DNA from: Legionella brunensis
Lineage (GTDB): Bacteria; Pseudomonadota; Gammaproteobacteria; Legionellales; Legionellaceae
Reading direction: 5' to 3'
DNA: 64,000 nucleotides
Assembly: GCF_001467025.1 (NCBI RefSeq)
Contig: NZ_LNXV01000036.1
Coordinates: 309,138 to 373,137, forward strand
Shown piece after piece: positions 1 through 8,574 of this stretch. The position numbers were made by a program, and so were the translations under genes. A model generated the notes under the pieces. The model did no database searches, was not told where the DNA came from, and was given only the letters and a program-made list of their open reading frames with translations. Positions within the stretch are counted from its first letter, which is position 1. The number at the start of each line of letters is the position of its first letter.

Positions 1-1
1 T

Positions 2-3000
2 GAGCTCTTTGCTTTATACGGAGCTATTAATAAAGCACAAGCGACAACGGATCTACTTGCTAACTATAAAGAGCAGTTACTTCGCCAATGGGCCAATTGT
101 TACGAACTAGGTGGACTCACGCCTGATGAAAAAGAACTTCAGCAATTAAGAACGACGATGGAAACCATCATCAAGACGGCTCTTCCTCACTGCTTAGAAA
201 AATATGAAGGCCTCGATGATTCTCTTGCCAAAGAAGTTCAGGTACAAAAACAAGTACAAAAACAAGTAGAAATAGAACGTATCTCACTGAATGATTGTTA
301 CGATCCTAAATTATGGGAAGCGTCTACAAAAAGCTGGAAAGAATCGGCAACTAAGTCAAGTGCTAGTAGTTGGTCCAATTGGACAAGCTTGGAGAGCTGG
401 AAAAATTGGTTATCTGGCACCAAGGGGTTCTTTGAGGCAAGCAAAATGACTACGCCGTTTAATCAATTTTGTAAGGCTCCTAACGTTTTACCGAATATGT
501 TTTCTGATACTCTCAGAGTAAGTGTTAACTACGCTAAGACTTATAGTGGACAAGAGCAAAATATCAATGGCTATTTAAAACCGGTTTTTCTTATCTGGTA
601 TCACATGGAAAATGATCAGTTACATGCTACAATTGTAACTCCTCAAGAAGTAGAAGAATTGGCGGAAATAATCGGGAACAATCCTGGCAGCTGGATATGC
701 ACCACGTCAGACACACTTATTGCAGGAAATCCACCACAAAACATTCTAAAGGACAAACGCTATCAAATCTTGCGTGAACAAGTGCGCTTTTTTAATGGCG
801 AATTAGATAGTCTTCTAAATCAAGACACACCTTTATATTGGCTACAAGAAAATTCCGTTGAAAAACTCACTTACTTTGAAAATGCATTACAAGTCTATCG
901 CCCAGGCAGTGAAGCTGATCTACCTCAGCTAAAAGCTGCATTAACGCAAGGGTACGTTGAAGGGTTTCTCTATATTGCAGCGAATCCTTTTGAGGATCTT
1001 ACACAACTTAATTGGAAAGATTTGTTCCCCCAAATCATTCCCGTTCAGGCTACCGAATATCAAAAAGTCGCTGAAGCGTTTGTTTATTTGAATCAGAACT
1101 GGGCAACTAAAGAGATTAAATCTCAGGACATACAGCAAAAATTCGATATATCCTTCAGTGGTTCTAGTTATGTTAATGCCCATTTAAAACATCTTTCAGA
1201 CCTAAAAGAACTGCTGAAATATACAAAAAAGAAAGTAGAAACTGGTCAACCGATATTAGATGATCTACCTAAGGAAACAATCCCTAGTATAACAAAATGT
1301 CTCGGCATGCCACTTGACGAATTTTTGGAACGTCACTGGAAGCTTAATAGCCAATCAACATGGCAAATTGCAGATATTAACGCTCTTCGTATCCTGCAAA
1401 AATATCCAGCCTTACAAGATAAGGCAGTAATTATGGATACTTTTGAAGCAATGGTTGCTCATGCTATAGACGCAGACTCTTTAAAAACGCTTTTAAAAGC
1501 AGACAACCCCTCAGATAAACTTTTAGATAACATACTTAAACATAAGTTTAGTAACGATGCTTCGGTTATAGAAGGATTTCTTGGCTTAACGAATAAGCTT
1601 TCTGAAAATATACTGATATCACTGACTAAGAAATGCGAAAGTACTCAATTCATCACAAAACTACTTCAAAGAAAGGACATTACAGAAAATGTGCTGAAAG
1701 AGGTTCTTAAGAAATCTAATCTGGATCAAGATAGCTTGTTATTAATACTTAAGCAAACTCAAAATCCGGAAATTCTGGAACTTGTTTACAATTATGCACC
1801 AGAGAACTCTGCTGTTCGTCAAGAGGTTTATAGGCATCCCTCTCTCTCTACGCCACTGGTACTGTCTTTGATAATGAAAAAACTAGAAAAAGAAGAGTTA
1901 CTACTGATTTTACAACATCCTTCTGCCATCAATGACCAAGTCTTAACAACCCTCATTGGTAGTAAAAAGGAATTAGGAGAAGAAGAGGTATTACAGGTTG
2001 TTAAACTCGCCAAAGACGCTGATACCCTCATGTTCATTTATAACCATCATAAAACAAACGAACAAGTTTGCAGCGCTATTTATAAACATGACCTCTTGTC
2101 TTCAAAAGTTGTGCTGCAACTTTTAGCCACTAACCAATTAAGTAACTCTGATTTGTTAGTCATATTAGAGCACCGAAAGGCTATTGATGAGGCGGTATTA
2201 GCAGAAATTGTGAAAAAGGATGTGAATGTTGAAATCTTAGAAAAAGTTTTATCACATATCCAGGTCACCGTGGATGTGATGAAACTTATTATTGATAACA
2301 ATGCATTCTCTGGCGATATCGCTCAAAAAATGATAAGCAAGTTTTATGTTAGCCATGAAGTCTTGGAAAAACTCACACGCTACGCTTTTGAAAAGTGTAA
2401 AGCAAATGATACCCCTGATAAATGGACTAACTACTTATTCCAAGTATTTAAAAAATACGATCACTTAACCCCAGAAACTAGGGAGATTATTAGAGCGCAG
2501 CATCCGCTAGATCCGCACCTTGCACTTCATATCGTTGATTGTTTTGGAGAAGCGATAGCAGATTGTGTACCACTTACTGAGATGATTGAAATCGCTGATG
2601 ACGATGCTTTGGCAACTCTCATTGAGCCTGACAAGACAGGGCGACTTTCTGCAGAACATCTTTTAGCAATTGCTCAAAAATGCCATACACAAGCGCTTAT
2701 TGGTCATTTACTTGCAAAAAGAAACAATAATATGCCTCAACCAGTATTGCAAGTACTGCTTGATAAAACACTTTCTTATGACAATTTACATAAAGTTCTT
2801 GACCATCACAACTTAACAGAGGGTGCGCGTAAAAATTGGTTTGACGGTATGCAGGCTCAGCATAAGAAACTTAAGAAACAAGTAGTTCATTCAAAAAATC
2901 CTGAGGAAAAGCTATTAGTGGCTTTGGAAGAGCTTAGAATAAAAGCATGCTCTCACGCGATATTGGCGCTTAGAGATGACAGATACGAAAAAGTTGCAAA

Positions 3001-3316
3001 AACAGCTGTTAATCTTTATAAAGAACTTCATGAAGAACTTACGGAACACTTGAAAAATCCCTCAAATCCGGAAGCTTTTCAACAAAGGTGTAAAAAAGCA
3101 ATCGATGACGCAAGACCCGTTTTGGCCGAACATCGCGGCTATAAACAAGTGCTTGCTGATATATTAAACGTCATTTTGGCATTTCCTACCTTCAGATTTA
3201 CCCGATTTGGAACTGATCAATGGCGCTTTTTCCAAACAAAAACAGAGAGTATTAAGACCGTTGATAAAATCAGTGAAAACATTGATGAAAGTACTCCAAA
3301 GTTAAATCAGAAGTGA
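2..3316 (+). CDS. Large helical-repeat protein, 5' end outside window; candidate Dot/Icm effector
   Basis: The reading frame is open from the first bases of the window, so the internal ATG at 158 is not the true start and the protein extends upstream. At least 1100 residues are visible, with no signal peptide or membrane segment. The visible N-terminal part is Trp- and Ser-rich, followed by a mixed region and then a long all-helical stretch. That stretch contains two similar blocks of about 68 residues (nt 1757-1957 and 2009-2212), each with a core like LLLIL-x-H and LLVIL-x-H. The C-terminus is charged, with several Glu residues in the last 25. I do not recognise a named family. Size, helical repeats and the Legionella setting suggest a secreted effector, which is inference only. 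Confidence 0.75.
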   Translation, partial: ELFALYGAINKAQATTDLLANYKEQLLRQWANCYELGGLTPDEKELQQLRTTMETIIKTALPHCLEKYEGLDDSLAKEVQVQKQVQKQVEIERISLNDCYDPKLWEASTKSWKESATKSSASSWSNWTSLESWKNWLSGTKGFFEASKMTTPFNQFCKAPNVLPNMFSDTLRVSVNYAKTYSGQEQNINGYLKPVFLIWYHMENDQLHATIVTPQEVEELAEIIGNNPGSWICTTSDTLIAGNPPQNILKDKRYQILREQVRFFNGELDSLLNQDTPLYWLQENSVEKLTYFENALQVYRPGSEADLPQLKAALTQGYVEGFLYIAANPFEDLTQLNWKDLFPQIIPVQATEYQKVAEAFVYLNQNWATKEIKSQDIQQKFDISFSGSSYVNAHLKHLSDLKELLKYTKKKVETGQPILDDLPKETIPSITKCLGMPLDEFLERHWKLNSQSTWQIADINALRILQKYPALQDKAVIMDTFEAMVAHAIDADSLKTLLKADNPSDKLLDNILKHKFSNDASVIEGFLGLTNKLSENILISLTKKCESTQFITKLLQRKDITENVLKEVLKKSNLDQDSLLLILKQTQNPEILELVYNYAPENSAVRQEVYRHPSLSTPLVLSLIMKKLEKEELLLILQHPSAINDQVLTTLIGSKKELGEEEVLQVVKLAKDADTLMFIYNHHKTNEQVCSAIYKHDLLSSKVVLQLLATNQLSNSDLLVILEHRKAIDEAVLAEIVKKDVNVEILEKVLSHIQVTVDVMKLIIDNNAFSGDIAQKMISKFYVSHEVLEKLTRYAFEKCKANDTPDKWTNYLFQVFKKYDHLTPETREIIRAQHPLDPHLALHIVDCFGEAIADCVPLTEMIEIADDDALATLIEPDKTGRLSAEHLLAIAQKCHTQALIGHLLAKRNNNMPQPVLQVLLDKTLSYDNLHKVLDHHNLTEGARKNWFDGMQAQHKKLKKQVVHSKNPEEKLLVALEELRIKACSHAILALRDDRYEKVAKTAVNLYKELHEELTEHLKNPSNPEAFQQRCKKAIDDARPVLAEHRGYKQVLADILNVILAFPTFRFTRFGTDQWRFFQTKTESIKTVDKISENIDESTPKLNQK

Positions 3317-3336
3317 GCACGCTTCTGATTTAACTT
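3299..3336 (+). terminator. 15-bp perfect hairpin with the stop codon in its loop
   Basis: Arms at 3299-3313 and 3322-3336 are perfect inverted repeats. The TGA stop of the upstream gene (3314-3316) lies in the 8-nt loop. No T-tract follows. A second, imperfect hairpin (3378-3390 with 3400-3412) lies between here and the convergent lipoprotein gene. Likely a 3'-end-forming or mRNA-stabilising structure. Confidence 0.55.
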
Positions 3337-3453
3337 GCATAGCAAATCATAGCAGGGGGAAAATAAATCTGAAGGCATTTCGCTAGAAATGTAACTCCAA
3401 TTTCTAGTGAAACACCTCTAATCGCTTATTGAATTAAGTGTTTACAAGTAATT

Positions 3454-3846
3454 TTACAAACCAATCGCTTTTTCAGGACAAAGGTAAGCATTACCAAGAT
3501 TAGTGACATTGGTTTGTGACATATGGCCACTCACATTGCCATCAAAACCACTGATTGAGCCTGTATTTCCCGCACGGTTAGTGATTAACTGAATGTAATT
3601 AGCACCCAATCTACTTGCTTTATTTTTCAAATCATTCATGGCACCTTCTTCCAAATTTTTATTGGAAGTCCAGTCCCCAGTAAAGAAGTTACCTTGATTA
3701 CCTACAACCTGTCCTACATATCTGCATCCCTTAGGAGCTGGGTTAGGAGAAGCAATGATACGATTTGCTTGTGGGTCCAATTTTATTGACGCACAACCAC
3801 TCATTAACATTGAAACCAGGATTATACCAGAGCTTATTTTTTTCAT
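3454..3846 (-). CDS. DUF4156 family outer-membrane lipoprotein
   Basis: A 130-residue precursor. The N-terminus is a lipoprotein signal peptide: two Lys, a hydrophobic stretch, then the lipobox MSGC with the lipidated Cys near residue 18. The mature part carries the pattern of DUF4156: a GCRYVGQV segment, a Gly/Asn-rich middle, the helix DLKNKASRLGANYIQL, and a final Cys in YLCP. The two mature Cys residues may form a disulfide. The exact role is not known; the fold is related to RcsF-type envelope lipoproteins. It is convergent with the large gene upstream and divergent from the rhodanese operon. Confidence 0.8.
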   Translation of the reverse strand: MKKISSGIILVSMLMSGCASIKLDPQANRIIASPNPAPKGCRYVGQVVGNQGNFFTGDWTSNKNLEEGAMNDLKNKASRLGANYIQLITNRAGNTGSISGFDGNVSGHMSQTNVTNLGNAYLCPEKAIGL

Positions 3847-4037
3847 TTATACACCTTAAAATAATCAAAGCCAGGCAAATTCTATAGATAAACTGTTCTT
3901 AAATCAACTTATATGCTCATATGAAATACAATTTTACAGCCACAATTTCGAGCCCTCTTTCATCTCCAGTGGATTACTTGCTTTAGGAGAGCATTCTTAG
4001 GATAATTCGCCAATTCGTCGTTATTATTGGATTAGAT

Positions 4038-4460
4038 ATGGGGCAGCTGGGGCAATTTATTATAAATCATTGGGCACTTTGGCTTGCATTACTAATTATT
4101 TTACTCTTAATTTTTATTAATGAATTTCAAACCCAAAAAAAACGGGCTAAAGAATTATCTCCGCAGTCTGCTGTTAGTTTAATTAACCATGGGGACGCAG
4201 TGGTTATTGATTTGCGCGACCCGGAAACTTTTCGTAAGGGCCATATTATTGATGCTATCCGTGCTAATCCCGAAGATTTTGAAGAGCAGCGTATGGAAAA
4301 ATATAAGGCAAAACCATTAATTCTTGTCTGTGCACGAGGTTTGCAATCTGCTCAATTGGCAGCTAAATTACGAGAAAAAGGTTTTACACAACCTCTGGTT
4401 CTAGCCGGGGGTATTGCTGCATGGCAAGCTGCTGAATTACCCACAATTAAAGGAAAATAA
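4038..4460 (+). CDS. Membrane-anchored rhodanese-domain protein (YibN-like)
   Basis: A 140-residue protein with one N-terminal membrane segment (about 11-28) and a single rhodanese domain (about 42-135). The active-site loop is CARGLQS with the catalytic Cys at 98, as in single-domain sulfurtransferases. It is first of four genes in the order rhodanese-grxC-secB-gpsA, the same order as yibN-grxC-secB-gpsA in E. coli, with a 15-nt gap to grxC. The natural substrate is not known. The domain is predicted to face the cytoplasm. Confidence 0.88.
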   Translation: MGQLGQFIINHWALWLALLIILLLIFINEFQTQKKRAKELSPQSAVSLINHGDAVVIDLRDPETFRKGHIIDAIRANPEDFEEQRMEKYKAKPLILVCARGLQSAQLAAKLREKGFTQPLVLAGGIAAWQAAELPTIKGK

Positions 4461-4475
4461 CACAAGGAAAACAAT

Positions 4476-4730
4476 ATGGCTGATGTAATTATGTACAGTA
4501 CTGCCTATTGCCCCTATTGCACAAGGGCACGTGACTTATTGGATAAAAAGGGAGTGACTTACACAGATATCCGTGTTGACGATGAGCCAACCAAACGCGA
4601 TGAAATGATTGAGAAAAGTGGTAGGCGTACAGTGCCACAAATATTCATAAATGGCCAACATATTGGCGGGTGTGATGATATGTATGCCTTAGATAAACAA
4701 GGGCAATTAGATAAACTTTTACGAGGATAA
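4476..4730 (+). CDS. grxC: Glutaredoxin 3
   Basis: An 84-residue glutaredoxin of the usual GrxC length. It shows the dithiol active site CPYC (Cys12, Cys15), the cis-Pro loop TVPQ (52-55) and the glutathione-binding GGCDD (64-68). It reduces protein disulfides and mixed disulfides with glutathione in the cytoplasm. It lies 7 nt before secB in the conserved operon, with a purine-rich ribosome binding site (AAGGAAAA) ahead of the ATG. Confidence 0.95.
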   Translation: MADVIMYSTAYCPYCTRARDLLDKKGVTYTDIRVDDEPTKRDEMIEKSGRRTVPQIFINGQHIGGCDDMYALDKQGQLDKLLRG

Positions 4731-4737
4731 AAAAATA

Positions 4738-5217
4738 ATGACAGAACAATCAAATACTGCACAGTCAGAAGCGCAATTTGTAATTCAGCGTATCTATATG
4801 AAAGATTCTTCTTTCGAAGCTCCCAATACACCAGCAATTTTTCAGCAGCAGTGGGAACCTGAATTATCATTAGATCTGAATACTCAAAACACGCAATTAG
4901 AGAAAGACGTTTACGAAGTTATACTCACAGTAACTGCCACTGTTAAGAACAAGGATACAACAGCATTTTTAGCTGAAGTTAAACAAGCAGGTATCTTTAC
5001 TATTCAAGGCCCATCTAAGGAACAGCTTGATCATCTATTGAACAGTTTCTGTCCTAATATTCTTTTCCCTTATGCACGTGAAACGATTACTTCTCAAGTA
5101 ATTCGCGGCAGCTTCCCGCAATTAGTATTGGCACCAATTAACTTTGATGCGCTTTATATGCAACAAATGGAAGAAAAACAGAAAGCTGCAAAAGATCAAA
5201 CTGAAACATCACACTAA
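4738..5217 (+). CDS. secB: Protein-export chaperone SecB
   Basis: A 159-residue homotetrameric chaperone. It keeps presecretory proteins unfolded and passes them to SecA. Family segments are clear: [14 protein letters not shown] near the N-terminus, a central beta region, and the C-terminal [17 protein letters not shown] followed by [10 protein letters not shown]. The tail is polar with a short Lys/Gln-rich end. The gene sits between grxC and gpsA, and its stop codon is one base before the gpsA ATG, so the two are probably translationally coupled. Confidence 0.97.
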   Translation: MTEQSNTAQSEAQFVIQRIYMKDSSFEAPNTPAIFQQQWEPELSLDLNTQNTQLEKDVYEVILTVTATVKNKDTTAFLAEVKQAGIFTIQGPSKEQLDHLLNSFCPNILFPYARETITSQVIRGSFPQLVLAPINFDALYMQQMEEKQKAAKDQTETSH

Positions 5218-5218
5218 T

Positions 5219-6208
5219 ATGAAAACCAAAAAGATTGCCATACTTGGTGCCGGATCTTGGGGAACTGCCGTGGCAGTTCATCTGGCAAACTGTGGTAATC
5301 AAGTTATGCTGTGGGGGCATAGCCCCCAGCATGTAAAAGAAATGATAGCGCAACGTTGTAATCAGCGTTATTTAGGTGATGTCATCTTTCCACAATCCCT
5401 TATTCCAGTTGTTGAATTAAATCAATGCCTTGAACAAGCAACAGAAATCATTATTGCAGTTCCCTCTCATGCCTTTGCAAAATTGCTTTATCAAATTCAT
5501 AAACCAGAATGTGGTTTAGCATGGCTAACCAAGGGCATTGACCCAATCAGAAATAAATTATTAAGCGAATTAGTCGCTGAACGATGGGGACAATCCTTCC
5601 CGATAGCGATTATTTCAGGCCCTTCATTTGCTCGTGAAGTTGCCCATTTTCTACCAACAGCACTAACTCTGGCGAGTAATAATCCAGACTACCAAAAATC
5701 AATTCAATCTCTATTGCACTGCAATAACATAAGAGCCTATTTAAGCAATGATGTTATTGGAGTCCAATTATGCGGAGCAGTGAAGAATGTATTAGCCATA
5801 GCATGTGGCATTAGTGATGGCTTAGGTTATGGTGCCAATGCAAAAGCTGCCCTCATCACAAGAGGTTTAGCAGAAATGCGCCGTTTAGGGATTCAAATGG
5901 GCGCTCGAGAAGATACCTTTATGGGTTTAGCCGGTGTTGGCGATTTAGTATTAACCTGTACTGATGATCAATCAAGAAACCGACGCTTTGGTCTATGCTT
6001 AGGTCGCGGGATTAGTTCCCTGGAAGCAGAAAAGCAAATAGGTCAGGTCGTCGAAGGAAAGCATAATGCCGCCCAAGTTTGCGCGCTCGCAGAACAATTT
6101 CAGGTTGAGGTGCCCATTTGCTCCCAAGTCAATGATGTCCTAAAAGACAAGATTACGCCGCAACAAGCAACAATAAATTTGATGAGCCGCTCACCACGCG
6201 AAGAATAA
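5219..6208 (+). CDS. gpsA: Glycerol-3-phosphate dehydrogenase [NAD(P)+]
   Basis: 329 residues. It reduces dihydroxyacetone phosphate to sn-glycerol 3-phosphate, the backbone for phospholipids. The Rossmann motif GAGSWG (10-15) lies at the N-terminus; the conserved GAVKNVLAIACG carries the catalytic Lys, and the later RGLAEM and GLAGVGDLVLTC segments are typical. I chose the ATG at 5219, one base after the secB stop, because it gives the standard N-terminus MKTKKIAILGAGSWG. A longer frame starting at 5144 would overlap secB by 74 bases. Last gene of the operon. Confidence 0.95.
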   Translation: MKTKKIAILGAGSWGTAVAVHLANCGNQVMLWGHSPQHVKEMIAQRCNQRYLGDVIFPQSLIPVVELNQCLEQATEIIIAVPSHAFAKLLYQIHKPECGLAWLTKGIDPIRNKLLSELVAERWGQSFPIAIISGPSFAREVAHFLPTALTLASNNPDYQKSIQSLLHCNNIRAYLSNDVIGVQLCGAVKNVLAIACGISDGLGYGANAKAALITRGLAEMRRLGIQMGAREDTFMGLAGVGDLVLTCTDDQSRNRRFGLCLGRGISSLEAEKQIGQVVEGKHNAAQVCALAEQFQVEVPICSQVNDVLKDKITPQQATINLMSRSPREE

Positions 6209-6298
6209 AGCACTCGCTACTAAGGTTATGAGTCACTAATATTTCATGCAATAATAGCTAACTCCTTGTTAGAGCAATGTAAGCATACACAAGATACC

Positions 6299-6874
6299 AT
6301 GAAACACATCATGACATGTTGTAGTTATTTTCTATTTTTTTCGATACCCAGTTTTGCTGTCCCTGTTATCCAAAAAATACAGACTTTCTATCCTATAAAT
6401 GGGAGCACAGGTGATGAGCTACGCAAAGAAATGAATGACTCAGGGCCCAATATTGATGGCGAGCATTTTGACGCACAAACCACTTGGCATATTGATTGGC
6501 ATTACACCTGGCATTATGACAATCCCTCACAAAATCCATGCTACCTTACAGCGAGCAATGTCACTGTCACGATCACCACACTTTTCCCCCAATGGCTTAA
6601 TCAAAGTGATGCCCCAGCTTACTTAAGCAATAAATGGAATACTTATATGACCGCACTGCAAAATCATGAAAAAGGTCATGAAATCAACGGGATAGCCGCA
6701 GCGACAGAGATAGAAAATGCCTTGTCCAAAATGAAATCGATGCCCGATTGTAAGACATTAAAAACTAAAATTGCTGCCACAGCAAAAGAGATTCTCCTGC
6801 AACACAATATCTGGGATAAGCAATATGATATCGATACCAATCACGGTAAAAATCAGGGAGCGATTTTCCCATAG
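6299..6874 (+). CDS. Secreted DUF922 protein, putative zinc metallopeptidase
   Basis: 191 residues from the ATG at 6299, which gives a clean signal peptide with likely cleavage after SFA (residue 20); an upstream TTG at 6266 would add 11 residues and spoil it. The mature protein matches DUF922: several Trp/Tyr/His residues in TTWHIDWHYTWHY, and the motif HEKGHE at 123-128, which resembles a zinc-binding HExxH-type site (His123, His127, Glu128). Substrate and role are unknown; it probably acts in the periplasm or outside the cell. A standalone gene between gpsA and a convergent minus-strand gene. Confidence 0.75.
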   Translation: MKHIMTCCSYFLFFSIPSFAVPVIQKIQTFYPINGSTGDELRKEMNDSGPNIDGEHFDAQTTWHIDWHYTWHYDNPSQNPCYLTASNVTVTITTLFPQWLNQSDAPAYLSNKWNTYMTALQNHEKGHEINGIAAATEIENALSKMKSMPDCKTLKTKIAATAKEILLQHNIWDKQYDIDTNHGKNQGAIFP

Positions 6875-6892
6875 GCTCCCATCAAGAACCCC

Positions 6893-7618
6893 TTATTCAC
6901 CACATCCCCAAGGGGCACCACAACCTAAATCAAACTGCTGTAAGCCAAAACCTTCCTCACTTTGTCTATTGTTTAGAGAGTACAATTCCCTTATAGGCTG
7001 CTGAAACATCGTTTGTTGAATGTTTTGTTCTAGCTCTTCTAAACGTTTAATTGATGAGGCATCAACACAACTAACCTGTTTTACATCAATGTGAATGCAA
7101 GGATTACATTCTAAACTGGGATGTTGCAGTGGTGTAAAACCAGTCCTCTGAATTAATTGCCTAAACTCTTCATTTCCTGCCCGCCATAATGGATTCCATA
7201 GAGTTCGACCTTGGTATAATTCATTTTCATACTCAAATTCTTGTAGATTGGCATATCTCCTTGAATCATGCTGCCTTTTACCCGAAACGATCAAAGCCTC
7301 GCAGGCCGGATCGCATTCATCGAGATGATTGATAATCGTTAGCCCTTTAAGAAAACTAGCACACCACTGAAATTTTCGACTAGGGAATTGTTTGCGGGTA
7401 ATTACCATTTCAGAAAAATTCGTTTGAGCTACTAAATGATGTACATTTATCCCTTGTTTTTTTGCATAACTAGCACAAGCCGCGACTCTCTCTGGCCAGG
7501 AAATTGCAGCCCATCCGGTTTCAACGTAAAAAAAGTGAATATCCGGTAAACCCTTCTCAAGGAGTGCTTGCATTGCAGCAAGAGAATGATTGCCAAAGTT
7601 ACCAATAATTACATGCAT
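6893..7618 (-). CDS. PAPS reductase-like (adenine nucleotide alpha-hydrolase fold) protein
   Basis: A 241-residue cytoplasmic protein. The N-terminus (GNFGNHSLAAMQALLEKG, then IHFFYVETGW) follows the PAPS-reductase/ATP-sulfurylase-small-subunit pattern of a nucleotide-binding loop followed by a V-x-x-D/E-T-G strand. A SGKRQHDSRRY segment matches the phosphosulfate-contact region. It lacks the C-terminal ECG(I/L)H active-site Cys of true CysH. Instead it has a cluster of Cys (ECNPC, VSC, and GCGAPWGCG at the end) that could bind metal or Fe-S. Sulfate reduction is therefore not assured, and the reaction is unknown. Lies just downstream of the tRNA-Leu gene. Confidence 0.65.
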   Translation of the reverse strand: MHVIIGNFGNHSLAAMQALLEKGLPDIHFFYVETGWAAISWPERVAACASYAKKQGINVHHLVAQTNFSEMVITRKQFPSRKFQWCASFLKGLTIINHLDECDPACEALIVSGKRQHDSRRYANLQEFEYENELYQGRTLWNPLWRAGNEEFRQLIQRTGFTPLQHPSLECNPCIHIDVKQVSCVDASSIKRLEELEQNIQQTMFQQPIRELYSLNNRQSEEGFGLQQFDLGCGAPWGCGE

Positions 7619-7634
7619 AGGATATTAGGGTGGA

Positions 7635-7723
7635 TGGTGCCCAGGGCCGGAGTCGAACCGGCACGGAGTTTAACCTCCGAGGGATTTTAAGTCCCTTGCG
7701 TCTACCTGTTTCGCCACCTGGGC
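7635..7723 (-). tRNA. tRNA-Leu (TAA)
   Basis: An 89-nt class II tRNA with encoded CCA. The acceptor GCCCAGG pairs with the 3' side and the anticodon loop CTTAAAA gives anticodon TAA; a long variable arm is present. Third tRNA of the Gly-Cys-Leu group behind pgsA, equivalent to leuZ in E. coli. Confidence 0.95.
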
Positions 7724-7731
7724 ATCTATTT

Positions 7732-7805
7732 TGGAGGCTGAGGCCGGAATCGAACCGGCGTACACGGCTTTGCAGGCCGCTGCATAACCACTCTGCCACA
7801 CAGCC
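7732..7805 (-). tRNA. tRNA-Cys (GCA)
   Basis: A 74-nt tRNA with encoded CCA. The 5' end is GGCTGTGTGGCAGAG and the anticodon loop CTGCAAA gives GCA. Middle member of the Gly-Cys-Leu group, equivalent to cysT in E. coli. Confidence 0.95.
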
Positions 7806-7819
7806 AAAACTAATTCATT

Positions 7820-7846
7820 AAAAAAAAAGCGACACGCCGTCGCTTT
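7820..7846 (-). terminator. Intrinsic terminator between tRNA-Gly and tRNA-Cys
   Basis: On the minus strand an 8-bp perfect stem (AAAGCGAC at 7826-7833 with GTCGCTTT at 7839-7846, 5-nt loop) is followed by a run of nine T. It lies right after tRNA-Gly, so part of the pgsA/tRNA-Gly transcription should stop before tRNA-Cys and tRNA-Leu. Confidence 0.7.
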
Positions 7847-7850
7847 AATT

Positions 7851-7926
<76 letters not shown>

Positions 7927-7998
7927 CTGTCTACGGGTTGCCATTCTACCGTAAATTCAACCGCTGTCAACCAATTAAATTCAATTTTTGAAAAAATT

Positions 7999-8574
7999 CT
8001 ACGAAGAGACAGGATGTTTATTCATCAATTGTGGCCAGGCAATAGTAAGATAAATAATCATTGACCATATAGTCATGATCGCAGCCAAATACAACAAAAT
8101 AAAACCTAGCATTCCCCACCCCGATTGCGAAGGTGTAAAAGCAATCAATAGGACAAGAGCAATCATTTGCAGAGTAGTTTTTACTTTACCAATATAACTT
8201 ACTGTAACACTCGCACGACTCCCTACCTCTGCCATCCACTCTCGCAATGCAGAAATAACGATTTCACGTCCAACAATTACAATAGCCGGGATAGTGATAT
8301 AGTCGACCTCTTTCGCTCCTACTAACAGCAATAAACTACATGCAACTAGTAATTTATCAGCCACAGGATCAAGAAACGCGCCGAAAGGAGACATTTGTTT
8401 TAGCTTGCGTGCCAGGTAACCATCTAGCCAATCAGTAAAACTTGCTAAAGCAAAAATAGCCGCAGCAAGACCATGTGCCCAGCTAAACGGTAAATAAAAC
8501 ACAATAATAAATATTGGTATGAGTACTATGCGCATTAAAGTTAGTAAATTAGGTAAACTGGTTAAGGTACTCAC
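7999..8574 (-). CDS. pgsA: CDP-diacylglycerol-glycerol-3-phosphate 3-phosphatidyltransferase
   Basis: A 191-residue inner-membrane enzyme that makes phosphatidylglycerol phosphate from CDP-diacylglycerol and glycerol 3-phosphate. The complete CDP-alcohol phosphatidyltransferase motif is present: Asp48, Asp51, Gly52, Ala55, Arg56, Gly65, Asp69 and Asp73, within about five hydrophobic segments. The start overlaps the stop of the upstream HAD gene by 4 bases, so the two are probably co-translated. Three tRNA genes follow, as in E. coli. Confidence 0.95.
   Translation of the reverse strand: MSTLTSLPNLLTLMRIVLIPIFIIVFYLPFSWAHGLAAAIFALASFTDWLDGYLARKLKQMSPFGAFLDPVADKLLVACSLLLLVGAKEVDYITIPAIVIVGREIVISALREWMAEVGSRASVTVSYIGKVKTTLQMIALVLLIAFTPSQSGWGMLGFILLYLAAIMTIWSMIIYLTIAWPQLMNKHPVSS

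Noticed and set aside
6893..7618. Assignment of the PAPS-reductase-like gene as cysH
   Set aside because: It lacks the C-terminal ECG(I/L)H catalytic Cys of CysH and has a different Cys cluster, so only fold-level assignment is made.
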